From: Bathynomus jamesi
Taxonomy: Eukaryota; Arthropoda; Malacostraca; Isopoda; Cirolanidae
Length of the DNA: 64,000 nt
Direction: 5' to 3'
Assembly: GCA_023014485.1 (NCBI GenBank)
Contig: JAJOZX010000880.1
Coordinates: 257,501 to 321,500 of the forward strand
Shown here: one piece after another, positions 41,369 to 52,668 of the stretch
How positions within the stretch are numbered: position 1 is the first letter of the stretch
Layout of the letters: each line of letters begins with the position of its first letter
Notes under the pieces: generated by a model
Database searches by the model: none
What the model was told of the DNA's origin: nothing
What the model saw: only the letters and a program-made list of their open reading frames with translations
Position numbers and translations under genes: made by a program

Positions 41369-41404
<36 letters not shown>
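41369..41404. repeat. (GT)n microsatellite
   Basis: About 36 bases of GT. A shorter (CA)n lies at 41025-41043 and a (TA)n at 41207-41223. Confidence 0.95.
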
Positions 41405-41406
<2 letters not shown>

Positions 41407-42694
41407 TCCACCACAGAGTTTGCAAGTGGAAAACACGGAAAGACAAAGTTGGACGCAACTTGGGTTCCTTACGAAGCACCTTTTCAGGCTCAGTGTGTAA
41501 CCCACACGGCCAACAGTCCCCTCCTCCGACATTTGGTAATTCACTCGTAAACTACATTTCTTAAGTTCCCTTATTATGCCCTGTTCAAATGTCATAAGAG
41601 CCTATTTTGGCTAGAATCTGGTGTGATCCCTCCTCAAAAATACATTAAAATTAATTTCAATCCACTGTATTTAAATACAAAGAAGTGAAAATTGGAGTAT
41701 CGAATGAAGACCCCGCCCCCAAAAAAGAAAATCGACAATTGTTTATTTTGAGGTGCCCTGGAATGCCACTTCCACTCAACCAACCAACCAACAAACTCGT
41801 TGACCCGAAGAAAGGTCACCCTCACCTATAATTAACAGAAAAGGGGGCATCCCTTTTGTATGATCGCAGGTAGGTCATTCAAAAGCCAAAATCGAGCAAT
41901 TTCTGCTATACATAAACATGTAACGGACACTTTAAATATAAATTTTTATTTTCTTTCTGGGGCACCATATAAAGGGGGTATTCATATGTAAATTAAGTTA
42001 GATGTTCGCGATGACTCTCTCTTTCGGAAGACAAGCGAGTCGGTGAATCTTGGCCTCAAATCGGCCGAATGTTTCTGCTAAATAAACTCTCACTGAATGA
42101 CCTACATTGTGGGCAACCGCATGCTACACTATTAGAGGAAGCCTGCGACAAATTTAGTAAGCGAACAGGCAAATGCGTAAGTGGACAGATGACGTCTGTT
42201 TTATCTTTCAAACTGATTACTTTCTCTTTCCAACTTTTCCAAAATCATACATTCGAATTCTCGCGGTAACCACGAATGTTTCGGGCAACGGTATCAAATT
42301 TCTTAACCAATTTGCGTATCAATGTCTCAAACAGTTTTATTTCTAAATACATCAATCCACTTTCAATACCGCATACACAGGCTGGAAGAACGTAGCGCTT
42401 ACATACCGGTACCGTACAACATCTTAACGACTGAAGGCTAGGAAGGTCTGATGGTGATGTGTACAGGGTTTAATCAACGTACAAAATTGTGTAGAAGTTC
42501 TAATACAAAGAGTGTAGCTAAATCTTCCTAGCAACTATGCTAAAAACATCTAGCGCGCGAATATACTGTAAACTGCACTCTGTAAAGCTTCAATGTATGT
42601 TAAATACAGGCATAGACATAAAGCAAACTACCATGTACAATATAAAGTACATGCTACAAATGTATTCTAAATTGTAGCATACATAAAGCCTGAG
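41405..42694. other. No gene recognised
   Basis: Lower repeat density, several short open frames without recognised families. Confidence 0.4.
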
Positions 42695-42770
42695 TATAAA
42701 AGCCCGCGACGACACCTGTTTCTAGCAATCAGAATCTAACAGGACCTAACTTAAATCATTATGAAAACAG
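42695..42770 (+). promoter_or_regulatory. TATA/Inr core-promoter-like site
   Basis: TATAAAAGCCCGCG at 42695-42708 is followed about 34 bases later by ATCAGAATC, an arthropod initiator-like TCAGT variant. An ATG stands at 42761. Spacing and order fit a real core promoter. It lies in low-repeat DNA. Confidence 0.4.
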
Positions 42771-42847
42771 TGATTTTGTCATCAGACATTAACATTTTTG
42801 CGAGCGGAGAAAAACAGACGTGCCAAATTAAGGCATCACAGGATTAA
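42761..42847 (+). CDS. Short ORF or first exon after TATA site
   Basis: ATGAAAACAGTGATTTTG... encodes 28 residues starting MKTVILSSDINIFASGEK. It is not hydrophobic enough to be a clear signal peptide. If ACA is followed by a GTGATT donor, only MKT would be in exon 1. No family recognised; it depends on the promoter-like site upstream. Confidence 0.2.
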   Translation: MKTVILSSDINIFASGEKQTCQIKASQD

Positions 42848-43831
42848 GTAATCTCTCCATCATGATATTTAATCCTCCATATGGAGACCAAAGCGAATGT
42901 AGGCTATTTAGTAACATAGTACGATGCAAGCTAAACATAATTCTAGAGGCTGCAATTGTACTTCAAATAAATCATTCTTGCCTGAAAAAGCAGCACAGAA
43001 TGGGTGCAAAAGGATCGCCATGATCATTTTTCATTGTCCTGCATGTTTCAATAACAGATATACAGTTCATTTTGGGATAACTATTTCATTGCTTAGCTAT
43101 GGGGTCAAGGGTCAGGGCATAAGCTGAAGACCATGAAAGCAACAGCCTAACTAACTATAGAGGCCTAGCTTTATATTTTTTTTTGTGCTTTTAAAAGGCA
43201 TTTTTAAACTTTTAATAACCTCGAAAGGTTAGTCCTATGATTCATCCTCAGTGAACAATTATCATAGACCTTAATGCGGTTACGACAGAATTTATAAAAC
43301 TAAAAAATATCAGGGTCACGACAGAACTCGATTCGGTAGTGAAGCATCGCCTCGCGTTACTCCTTACCATTCAGATAAACCAATTGCATATATAGCCATA
43401 AGGGTCTCAAGGTCATTACTGATCATCATAAACTCCAAAACGTGGATTGAAAGCTTTATAAATATTAAAATAACCGAGTGTAGGCTTCAAGCGAGGTCAT
43501 TTTGTGTTTGTATATGACAGCAAACGAAAAAATTACTGAAAACTGATAGATTTTAAAACAACAGTCTATCTAATGGTCTTCTTCGATTAACCATTTCAAG
43601 CCAAGTTTTTAGAGGTTGCTAATATGAACACAAAAAGAGTCCTCGAAAAGGGGGCAGTTAGTAGGTATTTGGTGTTGGATTGTTTACATCCAGTTTGTAA
43701 GGGAGTCTCCGGACAGGCTTTTCGAAGGCGTATGCATGGCCAATGCATTCAGTTAGTAAATATAAAAAGTCCTGCAAAAGTTTTACTGGTATTTTTTTTA
43801 TTACAACTATTTTTCTTCAAGACACATAAAT

Positions 43832-44020
43832 TTAGCGTGTTTCGTCCAAAAAGAGAATTGGAACATCGGGTTTGTTAGTTGCAACGTCGTATTGTATTTT
43901 TATCACGAATGCCGCGAGAGTTTTCATGGTGTCCGAGAAGTCAAATCTCGTATCGCAAGCGCTGGATTCGGTGTGGCGCCGCATTTGTTTGCAGTCGTCG
44001 TTCGCATCGTCAAAGGTCAG
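43832..44020 (-). other. Open minus-strand segment, unidentified
   Basis: A continuous frame reads SELTFDDANDDCKQMRRHTE, then DTRFDFSDTMKTLAAFVIKI, and ends PILFLDETR with a stop at 43832-43834. Composition looks protein-like and CpG-rich, but I recognise no family. It could be a host exon or the end of a retroelement. Confidence 0.25.
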
Positions 44021-44695
44021 CTCACTTCTAAAATCGATGTAGATGGTCTGTACAATCCCATTAACTTAAAATGAATAAGCAAAGTTTTGCCAATTTCTAT
44101 GGTCACTGGACAGAGGTAATCTGCCCAAAATCTTGGAAAAAAAAAAACCACAATTTTTGTAGCAATAAATAATCCTTAAAATTTATATACACAATGAATA
44201 CCTTGGCCACTAGTCTGGTATGACGGCTATCGTATTGACAACCCTAATTTGGTAGAATTCACGCGATTTGAGTGTGATATTTTCGCGAGTCTTCCTTGAA
44301 TGTCTAATGTTTCAAAAATAAAATATGGTTCCCAAATATAGACCCTTATCGCCTATACGGTAAGCGACGTCAGAACCAGCGTAGATGATACACACTGTAC
44401 TGAATTGCACGGTACAGTACTGTATAAGTTTATTTCTCAAGGTATGTACAGTGAGCTATTTTAACAACAGAAATAAAGCAATCTAATATTATAACGTAAG
44501 ATCAATGGGTAGGATTAAACGATCAATCCACATGCAACATGAGCAAAATGACTAACTAAACTATCTGTCTGTAATCCTAAATTCAAAGAGTCGCGTTCAT
44601 CCGATACAAAACAAATGTGGTTTCATAATGAAGGAATGGCCTATACTAAAATTAAAAGGAGAAATAACTGATTTCCTCATCTCACCTGATAAACT

Positions 44696-44751
44696 CCAAA
44701 ACCCACGCACTGCAACAGCATAGACTGGGTTCTCTTTAAAGGTTTTGGCAT
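44696..44751 (-). CDS. Candidate host first exon
   Basis: On the minus strand ATG at about 44749-44751 begins MPKPLKRTQSMLLQCVGFGV and ends YQ at a consensus donor, CAG followed by GTGAGATGAGG. The frame ends at a codon boundary, which is compatible in phase with the F-BAR exon at 16005-16090 downstream on the same strand, but no homology supports joining them. Confidence 0.2.
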
Positions 44752-47470
44752 CCTGGGCAGTGTAGAAGGCTTATGTATAGATAGTAGGCCTACTTCACCG
44801 AGGTTTTCATTTCTCTTGGTGATAAATCGAACGAGTTTCTTTTACTTCACAGTAATATATAGAAGGGTCTAACATTCGTATGTGCCAAACGGACTATCAT
44901 AAATTTTAGACCACTATGAAAATGAGGACTACTTATTTAATAGGTAGGCCTACAATTATCCGTAATCCATTTAGTCCTTCACAAAATCGTGGATATATTA
45001 GTCCTGCGTTTATAACATACGCCAAATGCATATCATTAATGGGTTTAATAACACGCCAATACAATAAACTGCTCAAATATTAGTTCATTAATAGCTATAT
45101 ACTAGTATAAGGTCATTTACCACAACTGTAACCACATACCCGCCAAGCGAAAACTCACCATCTCATTTTGACAAACAAGACCTTTCGGAACCTTCGGACC
45201 TTACACTAGCATAAGTGTGGTGTGTGTGTGTGTCACGGTTCACTACATACTACTAGCATAAGCCTATATTATATATAGTACTGAATGTCAAGCTGAGCTT
45301 TACATCCAAACACATCATATTGTAACTGTTCATCATATTCATAAATCAAAGAATAAATGATTCCTTAGGCCTACTGTAGGGTCAACATGATGTAAAGTGC
45401 TGTTGCAGTTGCTCACCATATGGCGTAAATCTCTCAAGAAACTGTTTCATAAAGAGAATGAGCAAAAAATGGCCACGACCCTCTCGAGAAAAGGAACAAG
45501 CCGTGTGTGACACCAGAACCGGTTCACATTTAAGAGCGAAGAGCAACTGGATTAGTGGGTTAGGGCATGCCTTGCCCACAGCCCTCAGTCGGGATGAGTT
45601 GTACACAGTTTGAAGAGGAGCCCAACATTGTTAAATTATTTAGTACAATCGAAACTGTATGTATTAAAAAGACGAATCGGACTGTATGTGCGGTGAATAA
45701 GTTCATGTCCGAAATTTGGTCCTTACACTCAACTTTCCTGCGTCATATTTCATTTTTAGTTTCTGTTCAAGTAATTATTTGCAACCGATATAAGGAATGG
45801 TTACACTCGACAGGAATTTAAACGCTAACCAACAATTGAGCTTTCACGAAGGAGACAAAATAGTGAAAGCAAAAGTTCAACTCATAAACGCATCGATTTC
45901 CCTGACTATTTTGCTGTAGAGTTCATCTTCAGATATGGGCATATGTCACAGGATAATAGAGGGGGGGAGGTGATAGTAGGATACTGTTAAAAATTCTTCA
46001 AATGCAACCGTAAGCTAGAATAAATATAAGGATACGATTGACGCGTGTTACAGCTGCGAACAAAAGTCCGCTTACAAACGTAAAATTTCTAAAAGGCATT
46101 CAAAAATTAATAATTGGTAATGAAGTGGTACAATTTTTGAAATATTAATAGCGTTACCAAAAATTAATAACATATCCAAACAAAAACAGCATATAAGCAA
46201 TTTTTTTTACTTCTCAGAAATTTGGTTTCTTGGCGAACATTTTTCCAAAACTGTACTAACAAGCCAAACTTTCTTTTCAAATGCAACCAATAAATAGGCC
46301 TATTAACCAATATTAAGGTGTAACCTATGTAAATGGGCCCCTAAACTAGCTGCATATGACTAATTATTCCATCTATAAACCGACTCTATACCCTTAACCA
46401 TATTAGGAATTAAAGAGACACTCGCCCTCAAAGCATACAAATGCATTCAGCCTATTTACTTTTTATTAACACAAAATGGAATCACTTCGTCAAAAGTGAA
46501 AAGGAACACAACACCACGCACATCTGTGGAGGGGTGTCACTGCCAACGTTGGCACTGTCCACCTTCACTCAAAAGACAATCACAAACTGAAAAGACGTTG
46601 ACTCGTAAGCTATCGTTGGTCGGATTTAAACACAAATTAAAACGAGATGCAGGACCTGTAGGCGGTCAGAGTCGATTCAAAAGGAGTCTCAACGACTCAC
46701 CACTGCAAGAGTCGTTTATCCCGACACCCTCGTCTTCAATGGAAGCGTTCAACCGAAATGCATGCAGCACTTCCGTGGTTATATTCATTTAATTTTCTGT
46801 TACTCAAAGTACTTTACGTGACTGGCCTACAGTCTGCCACGGTGCATTTAATAGGCCTTGCGTGTAAAGTTTAGTCCAATAACCTACTAATTTTCCATTT
46901 AAATTACTATATTTTGTCCAAAATTTACTTGCAGTTATGCAAACAATGAACAAGAGTTTAATAATAATAATTAGTAGTAAAATTAACGAAAGGGATATTT
47001 TCATATTTAGTATTTTCATTAGAAACTCCCGAGTCACGTTAACGGTCTCCATTTTCGACAAATATTCCCGTTTGCATCCAATGAATAGAGCACCAAATTA
47101 CATAACTTAGTGTTGTCTAATAAATCTAATACACAGACAGAGCATAGTCGGATTATGTCGGACACGCCTACAGCCATGGTTATGTTTACTGTCACTAGTC
47201 TGAGCTGTGAGGTTGGGCAAGGTGAATGTTTTGGGCCCTTCACGTTTGCGAGTTTCGTAAGAGTAGACGGCGAGCAAGCGAGCTGGATTAGTAACCGAGG
47301 TTTTGCGACGAAACTTCGTCCACTTCTAAGATAACCTTATTGATATTCAGAGAGGAACAATGACTCAGTAAAGTTCACGAGTTCCAATCCGGAGGGGCGT
47401 AGTTCGGATTCCACATTAATTCGCACGGTTGATTCCCGCTCCCAAGAGCACAGAAGGCTAAAGTCACAGG

Positions 47471-47666
47471 AATATGATAATAAAAACCCACTCTAATAGA
47501 CAGAGTTTATTTCCACAACAGTTTCGATGCCCACTGGCATCCTCTTCGGTGGATACAGAAAAACGAAATTCATTTTTCTGTATCCACCCGAAGAGGATGC
47601 CAGTGGGCATCGAAACTGTTGTGGAAATAAACTCTGTCTATTAGAGTGGGGTTTTATTATCATATT
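47471..47666. repeat. Palindrome with hammerhead-like core, copy H1
   Basis: Two ~92-bp arms with a short centre (CAGAAAAACG...TTTTTCTG). Each arm carries, in its own sense, CCGAAGAGGATGCCAGTGGG followed by CATCGAAACTG: a 6-bp hairpin (GATGCC/GGCATC) followed by GAAAC. The layout resembles CTGANGA-stem-GAAA of hammerhead ribozymes found at Penelope-like element ends, with one change in the first core box. Confidence 0.75.
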
Positions 47667-47825
47667 TTGACCTTCACGGAGAAAAAGTGAAGTTTTTTGC
47701 ATTTGTCACAAGAATAGTTACCCAAATTCGCCTCGGTCTATTAGCCACTCTATAATGCCAAACCATTATCAATACTGGCTGGATCGCCTGCAATTAGGAG
47801 TATTACATACTGTATATATATCTTA

Positions 47826-48770
47826 CCTTACAAAGGTTTCGCGCGATGATCTCTCATTTCGCGAAGGTCAAGCTTGTCGCCCCTCCTCTCGAGTTGGCCT
47901 GGTGAAGTAGTGAGTTGGATTCTTGCGCTCTCCACCTCACATAGCCAGGTACGCCCGGCTCATCGGGGACTGTTCTGAGCCAGGCGTCTAGTCTTCTTTT
48001 TAAGATTTCCACTGCAACTCCCTTCGTGTTTCTTAGGTCTTTGGGCAACTGATTACACAGTTTTGGTCCTCACTACAAAACTATTTTCTTTCAGGGTTAA
48101 GGATGTTCCCTGTCTCGCCTTTGATTTGGGAATACGACACAGTCTACCGTTTCTACTTTCCACCGTTGTTTGGGGTTATAGGGTTCAGAGTAAGATTAGG
48201 GACTAGTTTCTCCATTATTTTCCAAGTGTAAATAATGGTGTATCTCTCTCTCTCTTCTCCTTTCCAGTGAATATAGGTCTAGTTCGCGTAACCTTTCCCA
48301 GTAATTTAGTTCTTTGCACCCATTGATCTTGGCTGTGAAGCTTCTCTGGATCCCTTCCAGCTGTCTAATGTCTTTTTTTTATATGGGGATGTTAGGACCG
48401 AGCAGTATTCCAATTTGGGTACTATCAGGGTTTTCAGTAGAGGAATCATTACATTCCTATCCCTTCGTTTAAAGGTTCTCAATATCTGACCCGTTATTCT
48501 CTTTGCTCTGTTTACTGCTATCTTATTTTGTTTCAAATTTCGCATCATCTGTCATTACAACCCCTAAATCTTTTGCTCTGGAATTTCTCTGAATTTCCTG
48601 TCCATTTGGGGTATAATATTCCATGGATTTTAGGTCCTCTCTTTTTCCGTACCATAATAGCTGAAATTTCTCGGTGTTAAACTTCATATTGTTGTCTTCC
48701 GTCCACTTGTAGATTCTGTTTATGTCGGTTTGTAGAGATCCTATGTCTTGTGGGTTTCTTATTTTTCTAC

Positions 48771-48773
<3 letters not shown>
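47826..48773 (-). mobile_element. LINE-A copy, 3' end
   Basis: Minus strand. Upstream frame: QTDINRIYKWTEDNNMKFNT, EKFQLLWYGKRED, SRAKDLGVVMTDDAKF; then IAVNRAKRITGQILRTFK, RDRNVMIPLLKTLIVPKLEY, and a tail of RLDAWLRTVPDEPGVPGYV. This is the segment from just after the catalytic YADD box to the C-terminus of a LINE reverse-transcriptase protein. Three or more frameshifts. The 3' end is GTAAGGTAAGATATATA; the 5' end is truncated at a (TA)n tract. The tail differs from LINE-C. Confidence 0.92.

Positions 48774-48819
<46 letters not shown>
48774..48819. repeat. (TA)n microsatellite
   Basis: About 46 bases of TA at the truncated end of LINE-A. Confidence 0.95.
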
Positions 48820-48821
<2 letters not shown>

Positions 48822-50035
48822 CAGTGTGTAATTTAATCCATGCCAAAAAGTCCTAAAGAGAGGTATTTTTCAAGTAATTTACGGTGTAGACCTTGGGCTA
48901 AAAAATGTCTATTTGATGTGGTCTAAAATGCTCTGAATAAATAGATCAACATTCAGCCCAATTCCTTTTTATCCAAATGCAAACCAATACACTTTGCAGT
49001 AGTGTGACTAGGCCAAACACCACACAATACATAAGCTATACAAAGCACCTTGCTTATTACGTTTTGAAATAAACTTTAAAGATCTTCACTGAACAAATCT
49101 GTGATTCAGTAAAAAATTAAGTTCCTACTCTCAACCCTTTCAGGACGACAGGTATAAATTGGTAACGCTTCAAATACACGCATTCATAACTTAATCCTAC
49201 AAAAAGTTCCGACCTTAAAGGGTTATTATAATGGGCTTAAATATTATTAAACTAACAAAACAGTTTTATGGGCCTACTAAATATTTATAAGTTAACTTCA
49301 CCTGGTATTGAACGAAAAGAAAAAGGCCGGAAAAAATTACGATCTAAGCCTCACGCAATTCTGAATATAAACTAGGCTACTGGTCTAGTTAATTCCAATT
49401 TACAAACAAGACCTACCTTGGTATACAAAGAAATAAGCTACCCTAAACCACTTAATACCATGTGAAAGTCTCAACCCCTTTCAAACACGCAAACGCGTAG
49501 TGGGCACCTGGGCACGCCACTCATAGTGCCAAGTTCAAGAATGGTCAAAGTACTTAAGAAAATGTCAAAATGCCCGGAATATGAAGGCCACAGATTGCTT
49601 CAGTTAGGTTACCTCCCTGATTTGAATTAGACAAGCCTGCAAAGTCTACACTGAAGGCTTACTCATATGTGGGCTTCCCTGACCCAACCGAACCAAACCA
49701 AACTAGATCAAATCTAATCAGACAAAGCTTACTCAAACCCCACCGGGATAAATGATACGGGCACTTGCTACTCCCCCCCCCCCCACCTGAAAACCCACTA
49801 AAATAAGAGAGGTTCGAATGCCCAAATCATAAACTTCATTAGGTTAGGCAAGGTTCTACAAATTGATCCTATGGTTCCCAACTAATTTCCTGTTTTGGGG
49901 GGGGTTCCCAACCTCCAGCTGTTGGATTCCCAATAATAATAATAATATTTCAAAAAAGTTAAAAATTAACAGTCCTATGGTCTATGATCTGTTTAAAGCT
50001 GCTACATCTTGCCAATTTTATGAAAAAACAAACCA

Positions 50036-50036
<1 letters not shown>
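48820..50036. other. No gene seen
   Basis: AT-rich with TAGGCCTA-type motifs, a C run at 49773-49786 and a G run near 49898-49906. No recognised family. Confidence 0.45.

Positions 50037-50080
<44 letters not shown>
50037..50080. repeat. (TA)n microsatellite
   Basis: About 44 bases of TA bordering the palindrome that starts at 50082. Confidence 0.95.
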
Positions 50081-50081
<1 letters not shown>

Positions 50082-50085
<4 letters not shown>

Positions 50086-50231
50086 AAAATAACTACGAAG
50101 GAAAAGGAAACATAGAATGGTGCTCAAGCGCTTTCGTCTAATGACATCCTCAGGAACACTGAGGATGTCATTAGACGAAAGTGCTTGAGCACCATTCTGT
50201 GTTTCCTTTTTCCTTTGTGGTTATTTTCATC
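50082..50231. repeat. Palindrome with hammerhead-like core, copy H2
   Basis: Arms of about 72 bp around GGAACA. Right arm: CTGAGGATGTCATTAGACGA then AAG (50159-50181), that is CTGANGA, a short GTC/GAC stem and GAAA. The outer arm GGAAAAGGAAACA is shared with the palindrome at 62825-62954. It is bordered by (TA)n. Confidence 0.75.
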
Positions 50232-50880
50232 ATAAATATAATTCACATGTTATTATATATAGAATTTTATACTGATCTGCGTGCGCCGAAAGATACGCAA
50301 ACACGAGCTGCAAATACTGTGAGGGCATCAATGGTCCTCTCTCAAGGAAATCCCTTCTCCATTTGGACTGTCTGAGGTCGAATGAGTGAGTAACAGGTAC
50401 AAAACATCTCCAATCTCCCCTTCACTTTCCAACGCGCTCAAAATGGCAACTGAGGAGAGAATTTGGTCGGAAGAATGACATTAATTTGATGTCTATAACA
50501 AAGGAGATTAATGAAATTCAGAGATGGAACTTTTCTCGAAATGAGGTACGGTACCAAACCGGCTGAAAAGCGAGGATTAGTTATTTCCTTGTAATTGAGC
50601 CACCGAAATGTTAGTATTAAAAAATGTTAAAACTAAGTTAACCATTCCACCAACCGAAGACTGACCCACAATGTTTAACCCCCAACACATACACACACTT
50701 CCACACGCCCCTACTCACAAGTTTGGTAAAGTTTGCTAGATTTTTAGACGCCTAAAATAGCCTTGCACAGAGCGCAACCTGAAAAATATCCAAATACCAA
50801 AACCCGACAGCAAGACGTTTGCCCAGAGATCCCGACAAGACATTTTAAGGCCTAGGACCCCTAGGTTATTTGCGTTTTGA
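50232..50880. other. No gene seen
   Basis: Unassigned DNA without recognised repeats or coding families. Confidence 0.45.
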
Positions 50881-51087
50881 TAGGGTTGTTTAAGGCCTAA
50901 CCACCTTCGCAACATCTAAGGTCATATGACAGAGGGGACCTACAGCTTCACGTGGGATCCAAAACGCGGGTCACTACATAACCTGGACGGGGAGGATGGT
51001 CTCCTATACAACTAATCTCCAGACCCAATGTCGCCAAACTTTGCTCATCGACGGGAAGCGATGTTACGACACTAGACTCGACGTAGC
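50881..51087 (-). mobile_element. 5S-derived SINE (S1), diverged
   Basis: Minus-strand copy with GGGTTGTTTAAGGCC at its 3' side, TCACGTGGGATCC in the body and CTCGACGTAGC at the head. It is more diverged than 15108 and 26736. Confidence 0.85.
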
Positions 51088-51443
51088 CTAAGGTCTAGAT
51101 TAGGTTACGTGACGTTAGATCAAATTAGGATTAGACTCATTCGTTAGGTTAGGCTTAAGTTAGATTTAGTGTCGTCGATCAATGTCCTGTTGGTCATTTG
51201 GATATAGCCTAGTTTACCTAACCAAGATTAATCCTCTTAAATACCCAGGTTAATTTTAAAAACAAATAATGCGCACGCGCGCACACAATTCCGGCCACCC
51301 TAAACATTGGTGCGTCGAACTTCAAATCAAGATTTCGATACCTTATTAATGTATAAGCCTCGCGGCTTATTCCGCTCTTATCCACTAACCTTCACTCTCG
51401 TTCTTTCCTAATAACGTACGAAGATTATCCATCGATGTCCTTT
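51088..51443. other. No gene; TTAGG-like runs
   Basis: Contains degenerate TTAGGTTAGG motifs (51140-51175) and a CGCGCGC patch at 51272-51281. Confidence 0.45.
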
Positions 51444-51638
51444 GGCCGGTCGCACGCAGGATCGTCTTACGACTGACGACTTAAGTCGCGCGTGATTTTA
51501 CAGTAACAGAATGGGAGTCCCTTACACTACAGCGATCGCGACGTGATCGCTGCAATGTGCGGGGCTCCCATCCTCTCAATGTAAAATTACACGCGACTTA
51601 AGTCGTCAGTCGTAAGTCGATTCTGTGTGCGGCCGGCC
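51444..51638. mobile_element. Foldback MITE F1, full copy
   Basis: Arms start GGCCGGTCGCACGCAGGATC and GGCCGGCCGCACACAGAATC, then share TTACGACTGACGACTTAAGT. The centre is a second inverted pair containing AGCGATCGCGACGTGATCGC. CpG-rich, no coding sequence. The target duplication is unclear. A half copy is at 11575-11700. Confidence 0.8.
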
Positions 51639-51849
51639 TTACTGTTCCTGTAGTCATTCACACACACTCAGTTTTCTCAAATTAAATGGGACCTAACACC
51701 CCAAAGCAAAGACGCATTCTTTGTTACGACTATTCCAAATAGATATTGAGAACGCTGATCCTCGTAGGCTGACTACAGCAACTAGACCCAAGACCTGGAT
51801 GACAAGTTGGGGTAAGTTTGTCTAGCCAAGGTGTAATCTTTTGGAGCAA

Positions 51850-51955
51850 GTGTAGTTTACGTCTCCCTGACGCAAAAGGGGACACAAACTATACTAGGTC
51901 AAAGTTGGGGAACATAAACTACTCTAGGATCTTTAGGAGACATTTTTTTAAATGA
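51850..51955. repeat. Degenerate ~30-bp tandem repeat, left of P1 copy 3
   Basis: Units around GGGGAACATAAACTACTCTA. The same unit occurs at 52165-52250 on the other side of the palindrome. Confidence 0.6.
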
Positions 51956-51957
51956 AT

Positions 51958-52014
51958 TCATCAATTAAAACGTTAAAACTAACGAAAATATTACGACAAT
52001 CTAACCAATCTTGA

Positions 52015-52075
<61 letters not shown>

Positions 52076-52146
52076 TATATATATAATATTGACGATTGGT
52101 TAGGTTAAGTCTTAATATTTTCGTTAGTTTTAACGTTTTATTTGAT
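51958..52146. repeat. Palindromic repeat P1, copy 3
   Basis: Arms contain AACGTTAAAACTAACGAAAA and CTAACCAATC, as in copies 1 and 2. The loop has been replaced by (TA)n tracts totalling about 70 bases, themselves interrupted symmetrically. Confidence 0.85.
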
Positions 52147-52164
52147 TAGGTATATGCGGAGAAA

Positions 52165-52250
52165 GTCGGGGAACGCAAACTACACTAAGATAATGTAAGG
52201 GAACGTAAACTACACTAGGATAATGAAGGGGAACGTAAACTACACTTGCT
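52165..52250. repeat. Degenerate ~30-bp tandem repeat, right of P1 copy 3
   Basis: Three units of GGGAACGTAAACTACACT with AAGATAATG spacers. Confidence 0.75.
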
Positions 52251-52668
52251 CCCATCTTTTTTCTAAAATACATGAGAAATTATCTTAATAGTTGTTCTAA
52301 CTTTTTGGGGCCCAAAGTTCTTAGGCCTACTCCCAAATCCTACGTATTTTTAAATTTTCTTACACATTACCAAAAATGGAAGAGGGCGTATCCATGGTGC
52401 GTGCTTTTATACTTCCCTACCAAAGGCAAACATTATCAGTACTTATAAGGTAATGTCAGTGAACTCTTAAGTAATCAACTTGGATAAACAAATTGTGTGA
52501 AGTTTTTTGTAACGAAAAAGAGAAACTAAAGCAAATTATGACAAATATATTTAACAATCGTCCAAAGAATAAAAAGGAATGATAAGCTTGTGTTTGGGGA
52601 ACAAAGACAGTGATGATGCTTTCAAAGGCTCGGGCTAACCACACGCAGACATAACTGATCAACCTACC
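52251..52668. other. No gene seen
   Basis: Unassigned. The last nine bases (CAACCTACC, 52660-52668) are the left target duplication of LINE-C. Confidence 0.45.

Larger units (their letters stand above)
42848..47470. other. Low-repeat stretch, no confirmed gene
   Basis: The longest interval with few repeats. Open frames at 43624-43878, 45567-45821 and 46496-46792 (98 codons) show no recognised domain. A scrap resembling the S2 SINE body (GTTCGGATTCCACATTAA) is at 47402-47419. Two candidate host segments are listed separately. Confidence 0.4.
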
